Positions 21,265 through 29,700 of a stretch of 64,000 bases of DNA are shown in pieces. The DNA is taken from contig NZ_AUXT01000205.1 in assembly GCF_001625595.1 (NCBI RefSeq), positions 1 through 64,000 of the forward strand, in the 5' to 3' direction. Under the pieces are notes generated by a model, which was not told where the DNA came from, did not search any database, and saw nothing but the letters and a program-made list of their open reading frames with translations. Every line of letters starts with the position of its first letter. The stretch's first letter is position 1. This DNA is from Pseudoalteromonas luteoviolacea NCIMB 1942 (lineage in GTDB: Bacteria > Pseudomonadota > Gammaproteobacteria > Enterobacterales > Alteromonadaceae). Position numbers and translations under genes: made by a program.

Positions 21265-22044
21265 TTATTTAATTATGAGCTGATCTTCCCAAGTATGGAT
21301 AAAGTTAGGATTAGTTAAATTGAACACTTTGACAGCCATTGTCTTACCTGCAGCATTTTCACACTCGATGATCTGATAAAGTACCGGCTGAGCATAATTT
21401 ACTACTACATCATTTTTCACAAAAACATCTGAGTGAAAAGGTCCCTTCCTATCTTCACCATTAAACAACCCAAGCGACACACCTCGATTAGCTAGCGTTG
21501 TACAATAGGATTGAGTGTTTTGATTATTGACTCTGAGCAAGCTTTTTATTTTATATGCGGAGTGATAGCCAAAAGAATAAGGCTGGTAAATAAACTCTCC
21601 TGTAGGCTCTAAAGATATTTGCCAGTCAACTACAGGAGCACCCGGTATGTTGACCTGTACAGTGTAATTGCTTCCATGTGCGTCGGTACAATTGATATGC
21701 ACTGTCTTAGAATCTAATAGCGCAGATTCATCATTGAGCTCTGCTTCTAAAAGCAGAGTACTTGCATTGTCCACATCTTTAGAAACATTTAATGTACTCA
21801 AGTGAGAGTAACTTTTAATCGAATATACGTTGGCAAACCCACAATCGCTTTGCTCACCTCGCAGCTTTACATGTAAAGATAATTTATGTGCTCGCTCACT
21901 GACAATGATCGCTGATTGTACAGGACCATATGCATAATTAGTTACGCGCTCAAATCCATCCACATCGACAATGTTCTGCTGTACAGCAAATAAACTAAAA
22001 CTTGAAAACAAAGCAGCTAATAAAGACATTCTTGAATAGTTCAT
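21265..22044 (-). CDS. Secreted protein of unknown function
   Basis: 259 residues with a clear signal peptide (MNYSRMSLLAALFSSFSLFA, cleavage near residue 20) and a good ribosome site (AAAGGAAA). The mature part is beta-rich, with five cysteines (in DCGFAN, INCTDAHG, SYCTTL, IIECENA among others) that could pair in the periplasm or outside the cell. No recognised domain; the repeated strand pattern resembles immunoglobulin-like folds, which is only an impression. It has its own upstream region of 400 bases. Convergent with lipA. Confidence 0.65.
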   Translation of the reverse strand: MNYSRMSLLAALFSSFSLFAVQQNIVDVDGFERVTNYAYGPVQSAIIVSERAHKLSLHVKLRGEQSDCGFANVYSIKSYSHLSTLNVSKDVDNASTLLLEAELNDESALLDSKTVHINCTDAHGSNYTVQVNIPGAPVVDWQISLEPTGEFIYQPYSFGYHSAYKIKSLLRVNNQNTQSYCTTLANRGVSLGLFNGEDRKGPFHSDVFVKNDVVVNYAQPVLYQIIECENAAGKTMAVKVFNLTNPNFIHTWEDQLIIK

Positions 22045-22446
22045 AACAATTTCCTTTCGCAGTAAGTTTTAATAACGATACCGTTTACCAATTCGCGCTA
22101 GCGATTAGCAAAACGCTAGCAAACAACTTAGGCAACCGCAAAGGTCATGTTTAGTCACAGAAAACACTATGAATACTCTATATAATTCATTACCTTATTA
22201 TGCAATAAAAATATTCAGTAACATACTATCAATAATGCATAACGTTTTCCCATCACTTCCAAAATGAAACGTTGGGCCTCCTAATTAAACCTTTGATAAA
22301 AATCATTGAAAGCTGAGAGCCTAAAGCAACCTCTTACTGTTCTCAAAAAGTACTCCGCTGAAATTTGCTTTTTTCAATTTATTACGCACTAAGCATAGTG
22401 CGTAATAAATTGAATGCGATACATGGTATTTCCTGTGTTTAAAAAA
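22045..22446. other. Gene-free stretch holding a long palindrome
   Basis: 402 bases, A+T-rich, with no credible gene. The part next to 22044 must contain the promoter of the secreted-protein gene; it includes a partial repeat of CGCTAGC (around 22097 and 22122). The distal end carries the 38-base palindrome described separately. Confidence 0.5.
22375..22412. repeat. 38-base perfect palindrome built from two TTTATTACGCA sites
   Basis: CAATTTATTACGCACTA (22375-22391) and its exact complement (22396-22412) flank AGCA. Each arm contains one copy of the site that recurs around the two neighbouring regulator genes. Neither strand has a T-run on its 3' side, so it is not a normal terminator; an operator, or an RNA-level hairpin at the 3' end of the XRE gene, is more likely. 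Confidence 0.85.
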
Positions 22447-22785
22447 TTACGCAACCAACTCAGGGTTATTACGAACACCATCTATGGCTTGGGTTATATT
22501 CATTAAATAAACATCTTCTATAAGTGAAATGACATCGTTCCAGCGCGGGTTATATTCATTGTTTTCCCAACGCCTCAGCGTACGCTCTTCAATACCATAG
22601 CAAGCAGCCGACTCTGCCTGTGTAAACCCACGACATTTTCGCGCATACTTAAGCAACTGTGCCCCTTTAGGCGTGCGTAAAAGTTCGCTCGCATTAGCAC
22701 TTACATCCGTAGTTTGCTGAGTCGCTACTAAGTTTTGCGACAGTCTTGCTTTCATTTGGGTATTAAAAATTGATTGTTTGGCCAT
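22447..22785 (-). CDS. XRE-type helix-turn-helix regulator
   Basis: 112 residues from ATG at 22785 (AAGGA eight bases upstream; a GTG six bases earlier is less well placed). The HTH is in the C-terminal half: LLKYARKCRGFTQAESAACYGIEERTLRRWENNEYNP, spread over about residues 46-82, where the TQAESAACYGIEERTLRRWE part is the recognition unit. The N-terminal 40 residues are polar and unrecognised. Divergent from an S24-type repressor; both are surrounded by repeated TGCGTAATAAA-like sites, so cross- or auto-regulation is likely. No toxin gene is adjacent. Confidence 0.78.
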   Translation of the reverse strand: MAKQSIFNTQMKARLSQNLVATQQTTDVSANASELLRTPKGAQLLKYARKCRGFTQAESAACYGIEERTLRRWENNEYNPRWNDVISLIEDVYLMNITQAIDGVRNNPELVA

Positions 22786-22800
22786 TTCCACTTTCCTTAT

Positions 22801-23017
22801 TTTATTACGCAGGTGAATTAAAGTGACTATTCTTAATCGTTATAACTCACTGCTGTTAATACATCCTGAATTGAAAACCATCAGGTGCGTAATTTATTAA
22901 GAATTGTAGCTCAATTTATTACGCATTTCAATGTAAGACTTGCTATTTTTTGCGTAAAAAATTGCATTGAGTTTATTTTTAAAGCGCTTTATAATGCGCC
23001 TATTACTGCGTAATAAG
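22801..23017. promoter_or_regulatory. Array of TTTATTACGCA/TGCGTAATAAA operator-like sites
   Basis: In the divergent gap the site occurs at 22801-22811, 22886-22893 (TGCGTAAT), 22915-22925, 22951-22957 (TGCGTAA) and 23007-23016. The last lies inside TATTACTGCGTAATA, a small dyad just after the promoter of the S24 gene. Three more copies lie beyond the XRE gene (22378-22388, 22399-22409, 22446-22453). The repetition is direct observation; the binding protein, probably one of the two regulators, is inferred. Confidence 0.7.
22967..22995 (+). promoter_or_regulatory. Sigma70 promoter of the S24 repressor gene
   Basis: TTGAGT (22967-22972), 17-base spacer, perfect TATAAT (22990-22995). Predicted start near 23002, inside a TATTAC/GTAATA dyad (23001-23015), with another operator-like copy just upstream of the -35. 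A bound regulator would occlude it. Confidence 0.7.
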
Positions 23018-23044
23018 ATGTAATGTAGGACTTAAAAACCGAAT

Positions 23045-23737
23045 ATGGACGAATCAAATACCTTAAATAGCTTATCCTCACGGGTAGAACACGCTATAAA
23101 ACCACATAGTATCAGAGCATTTGCGTCAAAAATTGATGTATCTGAGGGCACATTACGTCGAATTTTAAAAGGCGAAGACCCAAAACTGAGTATTGTAGAA
23201 CGTATAGCTGACGAAGCTGATGTGAGTTTACTTTGGCTTATTACGGGCGATGAAGACGCAACAACAGCAGACTCACCGGCATCGATGCACCCGATTGTAA
23301 AACTAGATGAGTTTAACGAAGCCTTTGTACTTGTTCCCGGTTATCACGTGTCAGTCAGTACAGGCCATGGCGCATTCAATGGCCATACGCAAATAGCAAG
23401 ACACCTCGCATTTAGAAAAAAGTGGCTGGAATATAAAAATCTAGAAAAAAGTGAACTGGCTGTTGTTTTCGCTAAAGGCGATTCAATGGAACCAACTATC
23501 CACAATAATAATACCATTCTGGTCGATCTTTCAGACAAGAAACTCAGTGAAGGGCTTATTTATGTTGTCCGCTTAGGGGAAGAACTGTACGCAAAACGCT
23601 TGCAACAGTATTTAGATGGATCTGTGAGACTAATAAGCGATAACAAAGAATATGTGGAGCAAGTGGTTAAACCTGATGAAATGGAACAGCTAGAGATTAT
23701 TGGTAAAGTCGTTTGGATAGGTAAAGATTTAACCTAA
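23045..23737 (+). CDS. LexA/CI-like repressor with S24 peptidase domain
   Basis: 230 residues. N-terminal HTH (about 20-65: IRAFASKIDVSEGTLRRILKG in two parts) and C-terminal S24 domain (about 95-225) with Ser147 in KGDSMEPTI and Lys184 in YAKRL, the catalytic dyad of self-cleaving repressors. Around the expected cleavage region the sequence is VSVSTGHGAF, with Thr-Gly where an Ala-Gly bond is usual, so RecA-stimulated self-cleavage is uncertain. It resembles phage CI-type repressors, but no phage genes surround it. It probably represses itself and the divergent XRE gene through the repeated sites. Confidence 0.85.
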   Translation: MDESNTLNSLSSRVEHAIKPHSIRAFASKIDVSEGTLRRILKGEDPKLSIVERIADEADVSLLWLITGDEDATTADSPASMHPIVKLDEFNEAFVLVPGYHVSVSTGHGAFNGHTQIARHLAFRKKWLEYKNLEKSELAVVFAKGDSMEPTIHNNNTILVDLSDKKLSEGLIYVVRLGEELYAKRLQQYLDGSVRLISDNKEYVEQVVKPDEMEQLEIIGKVVWIGKDLT

Positions 23738-23755
23738 GTAGCCTGTAGAAGTGCA

Positions 23756-23784
23756 GCCTAAGTGGGTCTCAACCCCACCTAGGC
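23756..23784. terminator. Hairpin between convergent S24 and chitinase genes
   Basis: GCCTAAGTGGG (23756-23766) pairs with CCCACCTAGGC (23774-23784), one wobble, 7-base loop. T-runs are weak on both sides, so termination is plausible but not certain. Confidence 0.5.
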
Positions 23785-23794
23785 AATTTCTCAA

Positions 23795-26452
23795 TTAAAG
23801 CTTTTGCCAAGCACTGCTATGACCCGGCTCATCTCCTTTGGTCCACCACAGCGACTTGTAACGCGCACATTGATTTGCAGCATCGCAGTAAGATACTTCA
23901 GCCCCCGTATTGTATGCAACATTCACATGCCACGGAAACTCTGCTTGGCTTAACAATTTCCAGGCGTCTGCAAAACGCGTTGGTTCGACACCTGATACCC
24001 AATATTTTGCTTCCCAAATCAGTGTTTGTTTGACTTCTTGGTCAAAGTGACTCACTTTATCACCCGTATTGTAAACAGCATTCGCATCATAAGCTGGCTG
24101 GCCACCAGTCCCTTTTGGTGCCACAGTAACGATAACCGTATCGCTGTAGGTATCTACACTATTATCTGATACGCTTAAACGAAAGACTAACTGCTCTATT
24201 TGATTCACAGAAGGAGCAACAAAGCTTGCTTTTTTCGTATCCGCCGCCGATATCACGACTGTCGAACCTGAAACTTGTATCCAACTGTATGTCAAAGTGT
24301 CACCATCTGCGTCTGTTGTCGCACTGCCATCTAAAACAACATTGTGTGCAGCAGACTCAACTAGCTGATCTGCACCTGCATTGACAACTGGTGGTGTATT
24401 AACTTTGCTATCTGTCACGGTGATTTGTACTTCATCGCTGGTGTTACCGCCTTTGCCATCAGTGGCGCTAAAACGTAACACAACCGTTGCTTCACCTAAC
24501 ACATCAGGCGCAACAAACTCAGCGTTTAAAGTCGTCGTTATACCCAAGCTAACGGCTGGCCCAGATACTTGTTGCCATTGGTAAGTCAGTGCGTCATTGT
24601 CCGCATCATTTGCTGTTGCAGCTAGCTGAACCACAGAACCAGACAATACACTTTGATCGACACCCGCGTTAACGGCTGGTGCACTGTTAGAACCATCTAC
24701 TTGAGGGTGACCTAACGACTCATGCATCCAGTTTAGAATGTCGCCATTGTCAGTATCAATTTCCCAACCAAACATGCCACCAAGGCCTTCTTGTTGAACA
24801 AGCTGCCCCTTAGCTGTAACCGACCTTTGATCATCATATGAGATTAAATCTCCGGTACTTGGGCGATAGATATAAGCAGCCTGCGCAACCGTGTCATAGT
24901 GAGATTCCCAATCTGGGTGCGTTGCCCACTGCGCAATATTGGCATACATTAGCGTGCCAGGTTCTAATTTAAAGGCATCCGCAGGCGCTGATGGACCTGT
25001 TGCCTTACCTTGCATATGGTGCGTCCCAGGTGTATGGTCAACACCTGTCCAACCTCGACCGTACATTGCCACACCGGCCACTAGTTTGTTTCCAGGTACA
25101 CCTTGTGCTTTTAATAAATCAATACCCGTTTTTAAGTTGTAATGAGTGGTACGTTTATCTGACGGCTTAAAGTCTGATGGATAGACTGCTGTTTGGTGAC
25201 CTAGACCTTCCAAGTCCCAAGCCCCAAAGTAGTCATATGACATCATAAGGATGTAATCCATATACTTGATGGCTTCACCATAATTTACTTTTTCTAACTT
25301 GTCGTAACCAACATTAATGGCGGAAGTAAGTTCATATTTACGCCCCGTACGCGCTTCCTCTTCATCTAACATGGTGCGAAGCTCACGCATAAGCTTAATA
25401 TAGGTTTCGCCATCACTTGGCGACCCTAAGTTAGGATTGGCAGCTGCGACTCCCGGGAACTCCCAATCAATATCAATACCATCCCAAAATTGCCATGTTC
25501 TTAAGAATTTGCGACATGACTCAACAAACGTTTTTCGTTTGACATCATCAGCCATAAAGTAAAATGGATCAGACAGCGTCCAACCACCAATTGATGGGAT
25601 AATTTTCAAGTCAGGATAACGCTGCTTTAACGCCATCATTTGACCGTAGTTACCTTTTATCGCATCTTGGTTCACCTGTTCACCAACAGGCTTCATATAC
25701 GCAGCCCACGGATCTGGTGGCGCCAATTCAAAATCCGTTAGGCCAGCCGTAACCTTTTGAAATGTGTTATAGCCAGTTGGGTTTTCCGTTTTAAAAGATT
25801 CATTAGGCCCAGTGATTGCAACAAAGCCATAGAAGATGTGCGTCAAGTTTTCAGCAGGAATATTATCAATATAATAGTCCATTCCCTCAACACGATATAT
25901 CGACCACTCTGCAGCATATGCAGCAACCATTTTGCCTGTTGTATTGATGTACGACCGATTGGTCATTTCGATAGGGAATCTAGGATCGTTAACTCTCATA
26001 GACAATGGATCTAAATGAGTACCCGCTGTATCAGCGACAATTAAGGTCTTTGAGTTTGCACTCTGCGTACAACCATTAAGATTACACAACTGCACTGTCA
26101 GATTAAATTTACCACCTTTTTCGAACGTTAAAGTTTCAACACCCGACTGTGAATTGCCCACTACTGTTAATGCTCGACTATGAACAACTTTGCCATCCAA
26201 TAAGATTTTAACCGTTTCACCAGCTTCACCCGTCCATTTGGACCACGGCACAGGCACTTCGACACTTGGCGCGACCACAACATCTTTATATGCAAGTGAA
26301 TCGGTAATTGTGACAAGACTATACTTTTCCACCATCCACTCTACTTTTGGAGCACCTGGCGCAGCAGCCAGTGACGGTAAAGCGGCGACTAAGCCGGAGA
26401 GTAACATGGCCTTTTTAACATGGCTTAAAACCCTGTTGTTCGTATTTATCAT
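23795..26452 (-). CDS. chiA: Secreted GH18 chitinase
   Basis: 885 residues, multi-domain and exported. Signal peptide to about residue 30; ChiA-type N-terminal FnIII-like domain (about 32-145); GH18 catalytic domain (about 172-590) with D324-x-x-D327-x-D329-x-E331 in DGIDIDWEFPG, so Glu331 is the proton donor; two PKD/Ig-like domains (about 600-785, each opening with VNAGxDQ); and two CBM5/12 chitin-binding modules at the end (NAVYNTGDKVSH and VAYNTGAEVSY, with the aromatic residues kept). It hydrolyses beta-1,4-GlcNAc links of chitin. Good ribosome site (AAGGA). It follows a small secreted-protein gene by 48 bases, probably as one operon. Confidence 0.95.
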   Translation of the reverse strand: MINTNNRVLSHVKKAMLLSGLVAALPSLAAAPGAPKVEWMVEKYSLVTITDSLAYKDVVVAPSVEVPVPWSKWTGEAGETVKILLDGKVVHSRALTVVGNSQSGVETLTFEKGGKFNLTVQLCNLNGCTQSANSKTLIVADTAGTHLDPLSMRVNDPRFPIEMTNRSYINTTGKMVAAYAAEWSIYRVEGMDYYIDNIPAENLTHIFYGFVAITGPNESFKTENPTGYNTFQKVTAGLTDFELAPPDPWAAYMKPVGEQVNQDAIKGNYGQMMALKQRYPDLKIIPSIGGWTLSDPFYFMADDVKRKTFVESCRKFLRTWQFWDGIDIDWEFPGVAAANPNLGSPSDGETYIKLMRELRTMLDEEEARTGRKYELTSAINVGYDKLEKVNYGEAIKYMDYILMMSYDYFGAWDLEGLGHQTAVYPSDFKPSDKRTTHYNLKTGIDLLKAQGVPGNKLVAGVAMYGRGWTGVDHTPGTHHMQGKATGPSAPADAFKLEPGTLMYANIAQWATHPDWESHYDTVAQAAYIYRPSTGDLISYDDQRSVTAKGQLVQQEGLGGMFGWEIDTDNGDILNWMHESLGHPQVDGSNSAPAVNAGVDQSVLSGSVVQLAATANDADNDALTYQWQQVSGPAVSLGITTTLNAEFVAPDVLGEATVVLRFSATDGKGGNTSDEVQITVTDSKVNTPPVVNAGADQLVESAAHNVVLDGSATTDADGDTLTYSWIQVSGSTVVISAADTKKASFVAPSVNQIEQLVFRLSVSDNSVDTYSDTVIVTVAPKGTGGQPAYDANAVYNTGDKVSHFDQEVKQTLIWEAKYWVSGVEPTRFADAWKLLSQAEFPWHVNVAYNTGAEVSYCDAANQCARYKSLWWTKGDEPGHSSAWQKL

Positions 26453-26500
26453 TAGAATTCCTTCTACATGTTATTGTTATTTATGCTGTTCTTAAGGTAA

Positions 26501-26935
26501 TTACTTACCTGCTTTTTTAAATTTCAAAGGGCCCTTTTCGCCCCCCGAAAAATATTCTCCTATTAAATATTGCCCATCATCAGAAAGCGTTAGAGTATGC
26601 ACCCCCTTGGTCGTCCAACCAGGGATTTGCTGCGTCACTTGAACATTAATAGTAATGGTATCTTTGTCTCGAAACCCAGAACCGTGCTCCACGAAAGGGC
26701 TACCCTTAAATTCTAAGTAGTGCGCAGTAAAAATTTCATCCCCGAATTGAGACACTATCAAATGACCGTTTGCAAAGTTGCTATCGTTTACATCGTGCCA
26801 CAGGCCTGCTATTCGTCGTTTTTCATCTACTTTTTGGCTTACAGAAAACGACGAGACAACGCTGTCATCAGCTTGTGAAAAAAATGTCATTCCCAGTGTC
26901 AAAGAAATGGAAATAAAAGAGATTACTCGGAGCAT
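26501..26935 (-). CDS. Small secreted protein upstream of chiA
   Basis: 144 residues with a signal peptide (LRVISFISISLTLGMTFFSQA). The mature part is beta-rich and shows a repeated strand style (GLWHDVNDSNFANGHLIVSQ; LTLSDDGQYLIGEYFSGG), suggestive of a small lipocalin- or Ig-like barrel, but I do not recognise a family. The gap of 48 bases to chiA and the shared upstream repeats suggest joint expression with chitin degradation. It could aid substrate binding or be an unrelated passenger. Confidence 0.65.
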   Translation of the reverse strand: MLRVISFISISLTLGMTFFSQADDSVVSSFSVSQKVDEKRRIAGLWHDVNDSNFANGHLIVSQFGDEIFTAHYLEFKGSPFVEHGSGFRDKDTITINVQVTQQIPGWTTKGVHTLTLSDDGQYLIGEYFSGGEKGPLKFKKAGK

Positions 26936-27379
26936 ATTTGAATGTACCTTATATTTGTATCCGTTAACAAAAAGCGGTATTTATTAACACCAATGTACCT
27001 AATATCTTTAAAAATACAACCCAATTAATTACAATATAGGTACAAATTTATTACAATCTGTACCTAACATCTTCTGCTAATAATTTAAATAGCACATTAA
27101 TCAGCTGAATTATCGACTTATTATATTTCCAATTTGTAACAAACTAAGTCTTATTGAACTGCTACCAATAGAACAAATCAACCTTGATACCAATCACTAA
27201 CCAAGTTATGTAGATTTTATATTCATTATCTGACCCTTTACTTGCTTAACAACTAGGCACTCACTTCTGATTAAGGTGCTCTATTCTTTTTGAGTGGACT
27301 GTGAGCGTATATTGGGATTTTCTCGGTCTACACACTTTAGTATTTGATAGATAACTTCATTTTGAATAAAGGAACCAGC
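26936..27379. promoter_or_regulatory. Divergent control region with four TGTACCT repeats
   Basis: 444 gene-free bases between the chiA operon and yghU. TGTACCT occurs at 26943-26949, 26994-27000 and 27059-27065, and inverted (AGGTACA) at 27038-27044, each followed by an A+T-rich TTATAT/AATATC-like tail. All four lie within about 130 bases of the chiA-operon start, where operators would act. The remainder, up to yghU, shows nothing else I can interpret. Confidence 0.6.
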
Positions 27380-28249
27380 ATGTCTAATCAACCCTATTCA
27401 CCGGATAAAGTATGGCAATGGAAAGAGGGCAACGGCGGCAAATTTGCCAATATTAATCGACCGACATCAGGTTCTCGATTTGATCAGCCACTTCCTAAAG
27501 GAGAGCACTCTCTGCAACTCTATTCACTCGCAACACCAAATGGCATTAAAGTCACTATTTTATTAGAAGAGCTGTTAGAAGCTGGCATGTCGGAGGCCAA
27601 TTATGATGCATACACAATAGATATCATGGAGGGAGAACAATTTTCCAGTGGGTTTGCGCAAGTAAACCCTAACTCAAAGATCCCAGCTTTGATTGACGCC
27701 TCTCAAAATCCCCCCTTGCGCGTTTTTGAATCAGGCTCAATATTGCTCTATCTCGCAGAAAAGTTCGCGGCATTCTTGCCTAAAGATATTGCAGCAAAAA
27801 CCGAGTGTTTAAACTGGCTGTTCTGGCAAATGGGCTCAGCCCCTATTTTGGGAGGTGGCTTTGGCCATTTTTACGCCTATGCTCCTGAAAAATTTGAATA
27901 CCCTATCGATCGCTACACCATGGAAGTAAAACGCCAACTTGATGTGCTGAACAAACACCTTGCTAGCAATAAATTCCTGTGTGGAAATGACTACACCATT
28001 GCAGATATAGCCATTTGGCCCTGGTACGGCCAACTTGTTGACGGCAAGCTATACGATGCGGCAGAATTTTTGGATGTTAATAAGTACGCCAACGTACAAA
28101 GGTGGAGCAATGAAATTGCTGCCAGACCAGCTGTAAAACGCGGCTGTATAGTAAACAAAACATGGGGTGAGCCACATGAACAGCTCCACCAACGCCATCA
28201 CAGTATTGATTTTGAGTTAAAAACACAAGACAAGCTATTCAAAGAATAA
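27380..28249 (+). CDS. yghU: Glutathione S-transferase YghU family (disulfide-bond reductase)
   Basis: 289 residues from ATG at 27380 (AAAGGA 6 bases upstream); the frame extends 36 bases further without a ribosome site. Nearly collinear with E. coli YghU: VWQWKEGNGGKFANINRP, LYSLATPNGIKVTILLEELLE, NPNSKIPAL, FESGSILLYLAEKF, GGGFGHFY, CGNDYTIADIAIWPW. YghU is a Nu-class GST that binds two glutathiones and reduces organic hydroperoxides and disulfides; the TPNG motif is part of that site. Cytoplasmic, apparently a single-gene unit. Confidence 0.95.
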   Translation: MSNQPYSPDKVWQWKEGNGGKFANINRPTSGSRFDQPLPKGEHSLQLYSLATPNGIKVTILLEELLEAGMSEANYDAYTIDIMEGEQFSSGFAQVNPNSKIPALIDASQNPPLRVFESGSILLYLAEKFAAFLPKDIAAKTECLNWLFWQMGSAPILGGGFGHFYAYAPEKFEYPIDRYTMEVKRQLDVLNKHLASNKFLCGNDYTIADIAIWPWYGQLVDGKLYDAAEFLDVNKYANVQRWSNEIAARPAVKRGCIVNKTWGEPHEQLHQRHHSIDFELKTQDKLFKE

Positions 28250-28266
28250 CTTCTACACTACTTAAG

Positions 28267-28291
28267 TAAGGGCCGATTGAACTGGCCCTTA
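28267..28291. terminator. Hairpin between convergent yghU and VOC gene
   Basis: TAAGGGCC (28267-28274) pairs with GGCCCTTA (28284-28291) around a 9-base loop. T-tracts are short, so strength is uncertain. Confidence 0.55.
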
Positions 28292-28296
28292 TTAAA

Positions 28297-28764
28297 CTAT
28301 GTTTGCTTGGACATAAACTCACTCATACGCTCTTGCAATTCTAATTCGCTGAGATCTTCAATGTGTGTTCCAATCGTCCAGACATGACCAAATGGGTCTT
28401 CCAGAGTACCAGCTCTATCACCGTAAAACTGATTTTCAACTGCTCTCAGCTCCTTTGCGCCCATTGCCAAGGCCTGAGCGAATACCATGTCTACATCTTC
28501 CACATAATGCATCAAAGACACCGCTGTTCCGCCCAATTGTTTTGGCCCTTGAAAGTGCATATCTGGGCATTCATCACTGATCATTAAGTGCGAGTTACCG
28601 ACCTTAATTTCCGCATGAGCAATACGCCCATTGGGCAAGTTCATCTGCATCACAAGTTGTGCATCAAATGCTTTTTGATAGAAGTTAATAGCGTCACTTG
28701 CGCCATCAACTATCAAATATGGCGTGAGAGAGTGATACCCCTCTGGAATCGCTTTTATACTCAT
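28297..28764 (-). CDS. VOC (glyoxalase/bleomycin-resistance fold) family protein
   Basis: 155 residues with the paired beta-alpha-beta-beta-beta modules of the VOC superfamily: LTPYLIVDGASDAINFYQKAF at the start and NQFYGDRAGTLEDPFGHVWTIGTH near the end, the PhnB/YdcR-like subgroup. VOC proteins bind a metal and act as dioxygenases, glyoxalases, epimerases or antibiotic-binding proteins. The specific reaction cannot be told here. Monocistronic, convergent with yghU. Confidence 0.85.
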   Translation of the reverse strand: MSIKAIPEGYHSLTPYLIVDGASDAINFYQKAFDAQLVMQMNLPNGRIAHAEIKVGNSHLMISDECPDMHFQGPKQLGGTAVSLMHYVEDVDMVFAQALAMGAKELRAVENQFYGDRAGTLEDPFGHVWTIGTHIEDLSELELQERMSEFMSKQT

Positions 28765-28939
28765 AGTAAGTCCCTTAATTTATATGACTGTCACTAAAAT
28801 TAGACGATAAATACCAAAGTACAACCTTAAGCACGTTATCAAGCAAAAAGTAAACTTCTTAACAAGAATCTGGGTAGGTCTCTTTTCTTCCCTTTAAAAA
28901 GCGCTAAACTATGCGTTTTTATCATATCTAGGTAGCAAC

Positions 28940-29695
28940 ATGCAGCGTACAAAATTGGTCAATCAATTAACTGAATTACTTAAACCCTTCCAGATAAATG
29001 ACTATTGTCCAAATGGCCTGCAGGTTGAAGGCAAAGCCGAGATAAAAAAATTAGTCACCGGTGTGACAGCTAGCCAAGCTTTGATCGATGCTGCAATTGA
29101 AAAGCGCGCTGATGCTATATTGGTTCACCATGGTTATTTTTGGAAAGGTGAAGATCAAACCATTACAGGAATGAAACAGCGCAGAATTAAAAGTCTCCTT
29201 GCACATGACATTAATCTACTCGCCTACCACTTGCCACTCGATGTCCACCCTGAACTCGGTAACAATGCGCAACTTGGTGAGTTACTCGACCTTATCGTGG
29301 AGCGCCCGCTTGAACCTTGGAATAAACATAGCGTCGCCGTAAAAGGAAAACTGAAAAAGCCAATGACAGTCGCAGAGTTTTCAGCGTTAATCGAACAGAA
29401 ACTGGATAGAGTACCTTTGGTTAATCAAGCTGGTAACCACGAAATAAAGACGATAGCTTGGTGTACTGGTGGAGGCCAGAGTTTTATCGACCTAGCTGCA
29501 AGCCAAGGAATAGATGCTTATTTAACGGGTGAAGCGTCGGAGCAAACAATCCACAGCTCAGCTGAGCAAGGTATTCACTTTTTCGCGGCAGGGCATCACG
29601 CAACAGAAAGGTATGGGGTTAAAGCGCTCGGTGAGTATCTAGCAGATAAATATGATTTGGACGTTGAATTTGTTGATATTCATAACCCAGTGTAA
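28940..29695 (+). CDS. NIF3-like dinuclear metal-centre protein (YbgI family)
   Basis: 251 residues. VHHGYFWKGE supplies the first histidine pair of the two-metal site, and FFAAGHHATERYGVKALGEYL the later ligands. E. coli YbgI forms a toroidal hexamer with a dinuclear metal centre; a role as GTP cyclohydrolase I type 2-like or in tRNA/DNA repair has been proposed but not settled. Five bases separate it from cmoM, so the two are probably an operon. Confidence 0.9.
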   Translation: MQRTKLVNQLTELLKPFQINDYCPNGLQVEGKAEIKKLVTGVTASQALIDAAIEKRADAILVHHGYFWKGEDQTITGMKQRRIKSLLAHDINLLAYHLPLDVHPELGNNAQLGELLDLIVERPLEPWNKHSVAVKGKLKKPMTVAEFSALIEQKLDRVPLVNQAGNHEIKTIAWCTGGGQSFIDLAASQGIDAYLTGEASEQTIHSSAEQGIHFFAAGHHATERYGVKALGEYLADKYDLDVEFVDIHNPV

Positions 29696-29700
29696 AGAGT

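Noticed and set aside
22413-22440. Ten-codon frame with AGGA before ATG running into the palindrome on the minus strand
   Set aside because: Too short to support as a gene; probably a coincidence of the palindrome sequence.
22447-22785. Toxin-antitoxin module
   Set aside because: The XRE protein could be an antitoxin by fold, but there is no adjacent toxin-sized gene on its strand.
22447-23737. Prophage immunity region
   Set aside because: The two regulators look phage-like, but no integrase, replication or structural genes and no attachment repeats are near; neighbours are ordinary chromosomal genes.
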